From an uncultured Lachnospiraceae bacterium (lineage in GTDB: Bacteria; Bacillota; Clostridia; Lachnospirales; Lachnospiraceae): a stretch of 32,806 nucleotides of DNA. The stretch lies in assembly GCA_946614165.1 (NCBI GenBank), contig CAMOGQ010000028.1, forward strand, positions 1 through 32,806, written 5' to 3'. The translations under genes and the position numbers were made by a program. Each line of letters begins with the position of its first letter. Position 1 is the first letter of the stretch. The notes beneath the pieces are model-generated. The model was given only the letters and a program-made list of their open reading frames with translations, ran no database searches and was not told where the DNA came from. Positions 1 to 9,700 of this stretch are shown here, in pieces.

Positions 1-50
1 GCCAAGTAAAATTCGTTACAAGATAACTGTTGACCTAATTATTAAGGACT

Positions 51-803
51 TTGTGCTATAACAATATCGGTGCAACACTGGGAGATCTGGGACGGTACAA
101 CGAAGCTCTGGAGTGTTATGAGAAGGCTCTGAAAACCTTTGAGAATACTTTTTCATCGGAGCATCCTGTTATTGCATTATGCTATAACAATATCGGAACA
201 CTGTTGACGAATCTAGGACGGTACAATGATGCATTGGAAACACATCAGAAGGTGCTGGAAATCAGAGAAAAGACTCTTAAGCCTGGTCATCCTGATATTG
301 CGTTCAGCTATAACAATATCGGTGAATCACTTAGAAATCTGAATAGACTAAATGAATCATTGAAAATGCATGAGAAGGCATTGAAAATTAGGGAACTTGC
401 TCTTCCGCTTGACCATCCAGATACTGCAACCAGCTATAGTAATATTGGTATAACACTGAGAGATCTGGGATGTTACAAAGAAGCACTAAAGTATCTAGAG
501 AAGACTCTGGATATCAGAAAACATATATTCCCTAACGACCATTCTGATGTCGCATTTAGCTATAACAATGTCGGTGAAGTACTTTGGAATCTGGGCCGGT
601 ACAATGAGGCTCTGGAGAATTTCGAGAAAGCGTTAGCGATTTGGGAGCAACTTCTACCTTCTGATCACCCCTATCTTGAAAAAAGCTATACCAATATCAG
701 TAAAGTACTGAATGCCATGGGGCGTCATAAAGATGCGCAGAAGTACTATAAGAAAGTATTGGAGATTATGAATAGAAACAATCGTTGGCCCTTATCTAAA
801 TAA
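51..803 (+). CDS. TPR-repeat protein, probably a 5'-truncated fragment
   Basis: The product is almost entirely six tandem TPR units of 42 residues, of the kinesin-light-chain-like (TPR_12) type. Each unit carries the pattern SYNNIG...LGRYNEAL...EKAL.I....P.DHPD. The repeat is also visible in the DNA as a 126-bp period. Such repeats form protein-binding superhelices and usually sit C-terminal to a STAND NTPase, CHAT protease or other effector domain. No such domain is present here. The only start available is TTG at 51, which begins inside the first helix. In-frame stops lie just upstream (22-24 and 36-38), and the sequence left of position 51 is not TPR-like in any frame. I infer a C-terminal remnant of a larger gene, although a short TTG-started protein cannot be excluded because AAGGA precedes the TTG very closely. 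A terminator hairpin follows. Confidence 0.7.
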   Translation: MCYNNIGATLGDLGRYNEALECYEKALKTFENTFSSEHPVIALCYNNIGTLLTNLGRYNDALETHQKVLEIREKTLKPGHPDIAFSYNNIGESLRNLNRLNESLKMHEKALKIRELALPLDHPDTATSYSNIGITLRDLGCYKEALKYLEKTLDIRKHIFPNDHSDVAFSYNNVGEVLWNLGRYNEALENFEKALAIWEQLLPSDHPYLEKSYTNISKVLNAMGRHKDAQKYYKKVLEIMNRNNRWPLSK

Positions 804-914
804 ACCATTCAGGTGTTTTTTACGGATAATTCAGTCTGAAAAGATTTATTTGAATATCTTTAAAAACCATATGAGGACTCGTATTCTGCCCATAAGTCTA
901 TAAAAAATAAAATA

Positions 915-963
915 AAAGCTCCTTCCGAATGCAGTTTCGTTCAACCTGCCTGGAAGGAGCTTT
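915..963. terminator. Bidirectional intrinsic terminator
   Basis: A perfect 12-bp stem pairs AAAGCTCCTTCC (915-926) with GGAAGGAGCTTT (952-963) across a 25-nt loop. The minus strand continues into a T-rich run and the plus strand into TTTACT. It lies 110 bp after the TPR reading frame and directly abuts the left end of the insertion element. The outer three base pairs fall inside that element's target duplication. Confidence 0.7.
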
Positions 964-966
964 ACT
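959..966. repeat. Left target-site duplication GCTTTACT
   Basis: It is identical to 1972-1979 and directly abuts the inverted ends of the element at 967-1971. It overlaps the right arm of the preceding terminator hairpin, which places the insertion point just after that terminator. Confidence 0.8.
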
Positions 967-981
967 GGGTATTCAAAGATT

Positions 982-1073
982 TTTAGGGTCTGTGTTCTTT
1001 AGGGTCTGTCTTTAGGGGCGTTCCTTAGGGTCTCATTTTAGGGTCTGGTTTTAGGGTCTGACTTTAGGGTCAG
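982..1073. repeat. Left subterminal TTTAGGGTCTG array
   Basis: About seven units occur at irregular 10-16 bp spacing, for example at 982, 998, 1037, 1050 and 1063. The others are degenerate. Multiple subterminal copies of one motif are typical of transposase binding sites. Confidence 0.75.
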
Positions 1074-1084
1074 GCCCTTATTTT

Positions 1085-1115
1085 TAAAAAAGGAAGGGCA
1101 CGCAGATGCCCTTCC
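1085..1115 (-). terminator. Intrinsic terminator inside the left insertion element
   Basis: The 9-bp stem GGAAGGGCA/TGCCCTTCC (1092-1100 and 1107-1115) has a 6-nt loop. On the minus strand it is followed by TTTTTT. It could stop transcription leaving the element, or read-through from the large minus-strand operon. Confidence 0.6.
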
Positions 1116-1692
1116 TGCGTTGAGCAGAGACCTGGCCCCTTTTCTATAAATAGAAATATCCCTCCAGTTTCCTTGTCTGAAATGTGGATCTCGCAAAATC
1201 CGCATTTTCCTTCATAATGATTCAGGAACGAGCCCCGTTCGGCGCGAGCGGCGGGTCCCATGGGGCGGTGGGCCGTCAAGCCGGGGCGACCGGGGAGACA
1301 ATCATACGGTTGACTGATGCACGGTTTCATCCTGAAAATAATGAATATTTCTCTATAGACTGTCTGCATTTTCGAAATGCCTCTTCCAGTCCTGGAATTC
1401 TCCCGATATGAAATGCTTTTGTCCAGCAGATGAAGGTATTCGGGATTCATCCCGCGGCCGGTCCCCCCGGCGATGCCCCCGGCCTCCGTCCAGACGTGTT
1501 CTCTCCAGCAGGTGTGTGATCATTATAATAAGGATGCCCGTAAGAGTCTCTACGGAGTGATTTTCCTTTCCGGCCTCTGTTCCACCTATGTGGGTTCAGA
1601 CAGAGTGATCCTGCACATAACTATACAAATGAATATCCGGTCTGACGGCTGCGGGGGCCCGGTCTTTTTCCAGATCCCGAACAGATCAAAGA

Positions 1693-1739
1693 ACCCCTTT
1701 GGAGATGCACTGTGTACTCAGCACGCCCTCCAAAGGGGT
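1693..1739. other. Long perfect hairpin inside the insertion element
   Basis: The perfect 12-bp inverted repeat ACCCCTTTGGAG/CTCCAAAGGGGT (1693-1704 and 1728-1739) has a 23-nt loop and no strong T-run on either side. It may be a structural part of the element or of an RNA copied from it. The role is unknown. Confidence 0.55.
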
Positions 1740-1828
1740 ATCTTCATGTCCTGTTTTCTTAAAAGCATCGGGGATTGGCCCTTGAAGCAGGGACCACTAT
1801 AACCGGATTCCTCTTTATTTGTCATGTG

Positions 1829-1958
1829 CTGACCCTAAAGTCAGACCCTAAAGTTCTTCCCTAAAACCAGACCCTAAAATTAGGCCCTAATAAACGCAGG
1901 CTTTAAAATGCCTTGCCCCTAATCCTAGACCCTAAAAAACTTTGGGAAACCCTAAAAA
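1829..1958. repeat. Right subterminal array, inverted copy of the left array
   Basis: The units read CAGACCCTAAA on the plus strand, at about 1829, 1842, 1856, 1868, 1880, 1915, 1926 and 1947. The orientation is opposite to the left array, and 1829-1852 is a perfect inverted copy of 1050-1073. Confidence 0.75.
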
Positions 1959-1971
1959 ACTTTGAATACCC

Positions 1972-1979
1972 GCTTTACT
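1972..1979. repeat. Right target-site duplication GCTTTACT
   Basis: This exact copy of 959-966 lies immediately outside the right inverted end of the element. The sequence from here to 2118 is intergenic, and I see no clear terminator for the operon that ends at 2119. Confidence 0.8.
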
Positions 1980-2118
1980 CTCCGACATTCATACATGTCT
2001 CAATAAAAGGATCCGAATATTGTGCCTTACCATGTCACAGGCAAAGGGTACTGCCGGAAGAGGCATTCTGCACTCCGATTTTCCAGCACAGTTCAGGGAT
2101 TCGGGTATAACTTACATC

Positions 2119-3711
2119 TCAGCCGATGATCTTGTCTATTAATGCAGTCAATTTATCAGCTGTTACTTTACTTTTTCGGGCATATCGATGAGTTGGATTC
2201 CCGTTCAGTAAAAAAGGAGCTATTCCAGAAGGATTCTTTGTGATGTGCCATGCTCCATCGTTCCCAATATCATCGGAATTGCCTTCTTCATTTATTAATT
2301 CTTCGCAGATGTACTTCCATAATTCACCGGGGATTTTCTCTCCCTTTGTAATGATGATGCTTCCGGTACCCGTATTCCGAAAAATCGATATCCCTGCTCC
2401 GTCTGCTTTCTTTTTAATAAAATGATTGACCGCAGAAAGTGTATTGGATGGATGATTCGGTTCAAAATCAATTACCATGACAGGTTTGTCATTGACCATA
2501 TACTTTTTCGTATATTTCATGCTCATGGTTCCGATATCCGTCTTCCAATCCGTGAACTCTGTCATCCCGTATGATACATTCTTCTCCAGGAAACTATATG
2601 TCCTCGTAAACATGATGTCATGCAGGATCCGGCATTCCCAGAATGGGTATACCAGCAGCTGTCCCAGACGGTCTCCCCAGAGATGAAAGAGGATATTGGG
2701 CAGATAAGGTACAAGCATATGATAGGTCTCACTGCTCGACTTTTCGGGATTTTTTACATTTGGGATCGAGTAATATAAACTTCCCCTGGATGCATGGTAA
2801 GAAAACCCTTTTGTAAGATTATCACTGATCTTTTTGAATGACGCCTTAAACTCCGGCTCGAAACGTATCTTTGTTGTCTCTTTGAAATGCTCCAGAGACC
2901 TCGTAAGTGCCGGTTCCCATATCCTTTTTTTCTGATACGGAGTTTCGTTTCTTATGGCATAATAATATGCTGCAAAAACCGCATCCATTAATGCACACTT
3001 CCATTCAGGAGGCATTTCCTCCAGATTTGCTGTCGGCAGCCTTGCTGCCTGAATATATTTTGTGTACACCGCCAGAGATTTAGGGTGGGAAGTTCCATAC
3101 TGATCAATATAATTTATCTCACGAACCATGTCATAAAACGGCTTGGGAAGTCTCTGGCTGCCGAGCAGATAATGTTTCATCAGCATGATCAGGGAACCTT
3201 CTTCAGCCGAATCCTGGTTTACTGCATGCTCATCAAACAGCAGCAGAGCATTTGCTCCGCCATTGATTGTGTTGCCAACGCCAAGCACGGCAGCTTCAGG
3301 CCAGATACGCTGTGCTTCAATATCATGATCTTTCGAGAACAGTATTGTTTCGCCAACCATGAATTTATCCATGGAAGCGGGCAAACAGGCTCTCAGGAAA
3401 AAAGAAGATAAATATTCATCAACATGCGGCTGACAATGCATCAGTATATATTTCCATTTCTTACAGCAATCCGGAGAAAACTGTTTTATATTGAAATTTT
3501 TCAGATCCCTGCGCAGAAGTTCTGTGGATTTTCTTGAAATCGCACGAAACAGTCCCCCGCTTTGCACCATATATTCATCTGACAGATAAATAATACCGCG
3601 ATTATTTCCGGAAGAATCGGAGCAGAACGAATTCCCATTCCTTGAAAACAGATCTGTATTGTTTATAAATGTCTTCACTTCCGGTGTAATACACTTATAG
3701 AATCCACTCAT
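2119..3711 (-). CDS. MYG1/DHH-like metal-dependent phosphoesterase-type protein (third gene of the TIR operon)
   Basis: This 530-residue protein lacks a signal peptide or membrane segment. Residues 92-99 read HCQPHVDE, followed by an amphipathic helix. A strand-turn VLGVGNTINGG follows at 142-152, then FDEH at 159-162 and YIDQYG at 201-206. This order resembles MYG1 (UPF0160), which has H...FH.DE, then a VVDVGG strand, then D-H-H-Q, and which belongs with DHH-type phosphoesterases. Human MYG1 is described as a 3'-5' RNA exonuclease. The classical DHH is replaced by D-E-H, so metal binding and activity are uncertain. The N-terminal 85 and C-terminal roughly 300 residues are not recognised. The ATG overlaps the stop of the giant upstream gene by 4 bp (ATGA), and GGAGGA lies 6 nt upstream, so translation is coupled. 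The family call is inferred from a short motif series. Confidence 0.6.
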   Translation of the reverse strand: MSGFYKCITPEVKTFINNTDLFSRNGNSFCSDSSGNNRGIIYLSDEYMVQSGGLFRAISRKSTELLRRDLKNFNIKQFSPDCCKKWKYILMHCQPHVDEYLSSFFLRACLPASMDKFMVGETILFSKDHDIEAQRIWPEAAVLGVGNTINGGANALLLFDEHAVNQDSAEEGSLIMLMKHYLLGSQRLPKPFYDMVREINYIDQYGTSHPKSLAVYTKYIQAARLPTANLEEMPPEWKCALMDAVFAAYYYAIRNETPYQKKRIWEPALTRSLEHFKETTKIRFEPEFKASFKKISDNLTKGFSYHASRGSLYYSIPNVKNPEKSSSETYHMLVPYLPNILFHLWGDRLGQLLVYPFWECRILHDIMFTRTYSFLEKNVSYGMTEFTDWKTDIGTMSMKYTKKYMVNDKPVMVIDFEPNHPSNTLSAVNHFIKKKADGAGISIFRNTGTGSIIITKGEKIPGELWKYICEELINEEGNSDDIGNDGAWHITKNPSGIAPFLLNGNPTHRYARKSKVTADKLTALIDKIIG

Positions 3712-6700
3712 CCGTTCTCCTCCATGGCTGTCCGCAGCAGTTCTATGATTTTTATCGGGTTATGGACACAGATATGTCGTAAATACTGTTCGGAATGTAA
3801 AGTGGCGTACCACTGCGCAAATCTTTTGCTGTAATATAACGACTTAAGTGAATCGGATACCCGAATATAATTATACTGACACTGGTTCCATGCCTTATTT
3901 AACCGTTCATTATCCTTCTGCTCTGCCGCATATCTTAAACTCAGTGCAAGCGGATAAATATCCGAATTTATGTTGACACGATTACGACGCAGAATAGTGT
4001 CGGTGATCTGCTTGATATCCGAAATCTGATCAGGCAGCAGGTACCCCGCAAAGGTATTGTTAATTCTGCCATCCCTCAGATCGATCCCACGGACATCCAG
4101 TCTTTCCAGTATTCTGCGGGGATCATATCTGGAGTGCACTGCATTCTCCAGCAGCCAGTCCCTGAGCAGGATTTCTTCGCAGCAGTATAATTCCGCTTCG
4201 CTCTTTATAACTTTGAAAATCTCTTCACCAATGGCTGGATTTTTCTTAGAGGCGAATACAGCAGATGCAATGGCCGCGCCAACAGAAATATCATTCGTAT
4301 CCGTGACCTTTTCATATAATTTCAGCATATCAGCAATGCTTTCTTCGAAGGCATTCATCAGTGCGGAATAATCCGGATCATACGTGCTGAAATTATCCAT
4401 GTCCAGGCTGTTTAACCTTCCACACTGATCAAGAATCATCGGAGTCACGTCGGAAGAGTATCGGCTTCTTATCTCAGTCCATTTATTGATCATACAGTCG
4501 CAGCTTTCATAACCCTTCCGCAGGGTTTCGATCATATAATGAGAGAATTGCAGTTTTGTTCTGTATTCTCTGATCGGGACCAGTTCTGCGTATTTGTCAT
4601 CTTTCTTACTGCAGAAAGCAGATACAAAAGAATCCACCCCCGTCGTACTGTGGTCTATTTCAGAGCGAAGCTGATATATATTCCCGCGAGGTCTTTCGTG
4701 GCACAGATAAACATTACCGTCCTTTACATCCAGTTTTTCTATAATGCGGACATTAATTACTTTTTCCGCATCTCCGCTGGTCAGATTTGTAAAATTGTTT
4801 TTATACTTATCATTGGCACCATGCCACGATGCATATTTTGTCACCGGATCCCGTCTTACTGCAAACACAGGAGAGTTGCTGTTCTTGTTAAGATCAGTGC
4901 AGTAATACTTCCGTAAAACAGACATTACACTTGATGCTGTTGCGTCTTTACTGCGCGAAATATTCTCAAGAGGAAGCCAGATCCATTCATGCGTACGCAC
5001 ATTTTCACATAAATATCCTCTTCCGTCTTCACTGTCGATCACAGCCAGCGGTCTTACAGAGAAAATTCCGTTTTTATTCCGTTCAATCCCTATTCTGTAC
5101 CTTCCCTGATGAGCCGAATCATCTGAGCAGTATCTTAGCCAGATCGTTCTGCCGCTATTAAAATATTTCCGAATACACCTTTTCACTATTACAGATGTCA
5201 GTTTTCCGGAAGTGCCAAGCTGTTCTGACATGTTAAGTATGATCAGCCGTGATCCTGCCCGAAGCAGTATTGTTGCATCACCGATCCCGGCTATGAACTG
5301 CGCACAAAAGGCCTCTCCGATCTCTGGGTTTCCGGGCTGCGGATAGGATACGGTCAGCTCGTTTTTCGCCCTGTCGCTGGTTTCGACCCTCATAGGTATT
5401 CTTCCGCCCATGGCAATAAATAAATCCTGATAGGCGAAGCTCTTTTTCAGCCAGGGATCATCCTGCACCCACCCGCGGGTTCCCGACTCGTCCAATGTTA
5501 CTCTGGCATCATCGAAACCATCAGCCTTCAGCGATTGATCCTCAGCCAATTTTATGGATACGATATCACCCTTTTCAGGATACATAAGATCCTTCAGATA
5601 CGATAATCCGTTATCAGGCGACAGACACATGCAATCCGGTAAGGGATCCGGCTTTTTTATGAAAGATATATATCTGAGATGAAAGGCATTGCACCCGAGA
5701 GTAATACAGCCGAATTCCCATTTCTGCACTTTAAGAAATGCATTGTTCCGAATCAGTGAACGCATACCATATCGTACGTCAGAGATTGAAATTTCCAGCG
5801 GCTTTCCAGGTTCTCTTTCTTTCGTTTCAAGCCTTATAAAATCTCCGGCAGCAAACACATCTGTACGCAGAAGCTTATCCGCGTCATACTCAAAATCAAT
5901 TTTCAGGAACTTTAAAGGCAGCTTTACTACACGTCCGGGCATTAATTCGACAAAAATACTGTTCCTGTCTCTTCCTGCAACAGGATAATAATTCTCCAGA
6001 CCTTTCTGATCTTCAGGAACCCCGAATTCCTCCAGTTCATGAGGCGGGAAAGCATACTTCATTAATTCCTGTTCCGGGTATCTAAGTGACCATCCATCAC
6101 TGAACAAAACAGGGAGGTCACTGTTTTGAGGATATGTAAATGTTATTTCGTCTCTGCCTCTTATAATACAGGTTGTACGGTCGTGATAATGCCATCCTCC
6201 GCGCTCTATATGATTCAGCAGTTCGTTGATATTCCCATCGAAAAAGGTAATTCTGTGGAAGGGTATAAATTTCTCCGGAATGTCATGTTTTCTTTTAAAT
6301 AATGACAAACGTCTCTTCCCTGCCGTATCGGCTGAAACTTTCAGATAACCATACAGTAAAACATCCTCGCATCTGGATATTTCATGATGATCGATCAGAG
6401 TTCCGTATCGCGGAGGGCTGATTCTTGCCAGTTCTTTCCCCAGCATCTGGTTACTGAGCTGTATCTGAGGGAGTCCGGCAATCGTAAAATGCATATCCTG
6501 GGGATCATTCAGCGCACGCCTGCTTTTTAATAATAATTCAACGGTCCTGCCGGGTTCGCAGAACTGTTTATCACTGTCGGAGACTGTATCAACCAGCAGC
6601 TTTCCTTCCTTCAGATACAGTTTTCCGATACCTCCTTCATCCGGAAGGCCTTTGCCCTTCTGCGCCAGGCAAAGAATTCCGGGACGGATTTCTACCGGTA

Positions 6701-9700
6701 CCATGGGTCCTGCTATGGGCGGTTTCCCAAAAACGATCATCTGTGAGCCTGTTCTTCTTACCCATTCTCTGACATGATCAATTCTTCTTCTGGGCAGAGT
6801 CTTAATGCTTCCGGTTATCCCGCCTTTATTTTCTTCAATTTTTACCAGCATCGGCTGATTAAAAACAGACAGATTGCCCTGCATGAAATAGGTTCGCAGC
6901 ACACTTTCCCTGTAAGAAAAGTTCCTTCTGTAAACACGTATTTCCGTCTTCGATCCGGTATCACTCAACATCTTATTCCGGGGAAACGGCAGATGGAACG
7001 GAATATAATAATCATTTCCTCCCTCTTTCTGACAGATATCCCCCCCTGTAAGGCATAAAACATCTCCTTTTTCCACCGAAGTGATGCTATAGCGCATTTT
7101 AAGCAATGAAGAATCCCATTCCGGCTTGACCAGCATGTATCCTTCACCGCCATCCGGAAGCTGACTGCGTACGATTTCCTCGGTATTTTTATCAAGATAT
7201 CCGGAGTGATACGTGTCAAATGACCATGCCGGATTATTAACTTCCAGTTTTTTCTCATCACCAGCTATGGTGATAGACTGAATAATGACTTTGTCTTTTT
7301 CCTTATTGCGGCTGACCTTTAAAAATGGCTTGCCATGCTTATCACCGAACTGTTTAATTCTATGGTCAAAGGAAAAATCGCAGTCCTCCAGTGACAGTAC
7401 CTGTAAAAGCAGCCCTGTTCCGTTTTTTATGATTTTATATTTCCTGATTCTGTCACCATAAAAGAAAATGTTTTCAGGACGGCTCTGATTTTCGATGGTA
7501 AAATTCTCTGATTCAATTTGCAGCTGATATCCCAGTCCCCATTCAAAGATCATATGATTGTTTTCGAGCCTGAGAAAATACAGCGGGCATGTCTCATATA
7601 CTTTTGAACCTGTGTACCGAAGGTTCAGCCATTTGCGAAACATAGCCAGATCGAATACTTTCGTATCATTCGGATCTGCACACGGGCCGCCGCACCACCT
7701 GATACGGCACAGTGCGGGTTTATTCATAAACCTCTGCGGTACTTCGAAATCAGAGGATGACAGGGGAATTCTGTTTGTCCATTTTTGAGGATTGTCCTCT
7801 GACGGAGTGACTCCATCCAAAGGAAGATACTGTAACGGCCGTTCCGGCTGGAACAGAACTAGCCCGAATGAACTGACCAGTTTTCCTTCGATCTGGTAAT
7901 CCCATTCAGGATCCGTAATCCATGTCTGGTAGTCATCAAAATACCTTTGTGCAAGGCGAACGCTTTGATTCGGTATTTCAGCGGACATGGAATAGATTGT
8001 TTTTGCCGCCGCACCCGTATCCGGTACCGGATCAGAAAATACGCGTCTTACATCATATAAAGTATTATTGGCAGCGTCATCATGATACTCCTTCAGCTGA
8101 ATGCTGACCCTGCCGGAAAGCATTCCGCCCGAAGAAAACATACCCGGTTCCGATTCGCCGTAGTATGTTCTGTTTCCCTGTCTGCACACCACAATTTCAT
8201 TACCGTTATCAGACCTGTATCCATTAATTGAGGATACCTTGAACGGCCCTTTTCCCAGTCCGCAGACATAATCCGGGTCATTCAGGGGCGGTTTATCGTA
8301 TGCTGTGAGGATTCCTTTATTATAGTCCTGAACAAGGTAGACCAGTGAATCGTCTTCGTCCACCGAACATTCCCCGAGATATAATTGATTTGGACCTGCT
8401 GCGGCGTTCCCGGAAATTTTCTTTAATTTCCATAAGCGGCGCCCTATCATGTTTCGTGCCCGGTTTTTCTTTGGAAGATACTGTGCACATCGTGCAGTAT
8501 TTTGTGTTACCGATACAGGAAGTCCGTTATAGGCTCCTTTTACTCCCAGTGAATCCAGATCTGCTTCCAGGTTCCTGACATGATTGTCATCCAGATATTT
8601 TATGGCAGCCTTCCCAAGGGAATAGTTTGTCTGCCAGATAATGCCATTGGGTCTGGATGCATTGTTGAGCGGCGGAACTACGGAAAGAACAACGGCAGGG
8701 TTCTGTATACCGTGGGAAACGGCATAATGATCCATGGATACACTGTCCGATTCAATCCATAATTTTATCCCGTTCACAGTAAAAGCAAGCAGCAGCTGTG
8801 TGTTTTCTTCATTTCCCCTGCATGCAACAATATTGTTCAGCTTTATAAGACTTCCCCGATGCAGACCAAGGATCGTTTTGATAAACTCTGCCTCCTGATG
8901 ACTGTCGACATGACTTAAAGACTTCCAGTCCCTGTCAGGCAGAATTCTCACATTTCCGGTTCTCTGGCGGACAATATCCCAGCCGGTATCTGCAACACAA
9001 AAATGGTCAGTCTCTTTATTATGCTCAAGGCTGTCTAACCTGATACTCTTAAATTTATTTTTGGCATCCAGCAGATCCCGGCGGCTTACGGAGTCCCCGG
9101 GTTGAAAAACAGAGCGATATTCAAGATTGCAGGTATCAAATCCCGTTTCGGGATCACTCAGTTCTAATACGGGGATCCCATTGTGATCCCCAACAGATAT
9201 GCTGATGCGCAGACCACATGGATTTGTTTCGTAGTCTTCTGACGCTGTTCTGATTTTTTCCTGCAGGATTTTGTAGCTGCTGCTCTCCCAGAATTCCGCC
9301 GATAATCTGTAATTAAAGCCTGGAGCAGCTGAAATCAGTATTCCGTTTTCGTCTGACTCGATCAGAGTCACCGCTGCAGGCCGTGCATAGGCAGATTCCA
9401 GAAGAAATGCCAGAAAATCCCTTTCTACAGGAATGATCTCATCTTCACGCTTTTCAATTGGCACAGTGATTTCAATTGAACCAGCCACACGTTCTGCACA
9501 CAGAAGCGTATCCGGATCCCAGTAGTTATTCCATTGCTTTGAATCACAAAGAACTGTATTACCGGCAGTAATCTGATTGGGCCGAATGGTTACAGTCAGC
9601 TTCTTATTGTTTTCATATTGAATATCATTAAAAAGAAGCACTAATTTGTTGCGGAACTGACTGTCTTTGGTAATCTGTTCTTTATTCCTGCTTACAAACC

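Larger units (their letters stand above)
967..1971. mobile_element. Non-autonomous insertion element (MITE-like) with inverted telomere-like arrays
   Basis: The outer ends are inverted: GGGTATTCAAAG at 967-978 and its complement at 1960-1971. The match continues into TTTTTAGGG with one mismatch. Both ends are flanked by the same 8-bp sequence GCTTTACT (959-966 and 1972-1979), which is a target-site duplication. Inside each end is an array of TTTAGGGTCTG-like units, about seven on the left (982-1073) and about eight in opposite orientation on the right (1829-1958). The innermost 24 bp of the arrays are perfect inverted copies (1050-1073 and 1829-1852). The interior has no convincing gene. It holds two hairpins and GC-rich patches near 1235-1300 and 1450-1500. 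GG ends with 8-bp duplications occur in several IS families, so I do not assign one. It was presumably mobilised in trans. Confidence 0.85.

Noticed and set aside
1070-1450. Minus-strand reading frame inside the first insertion element
   Set aside because: There is no ribosome site, the composition is odd, and it runs through a terminator hairpin and the repeat array. It has no recognisable motif.
982-1958. Repeat arrays that resemble a CRISPR array or telomere
   Set aside because: The units are only about 11 bp, are irregularly spaced without unique spacers, and face each other in inverted orientation inside target duplications. This fits transposon ends.
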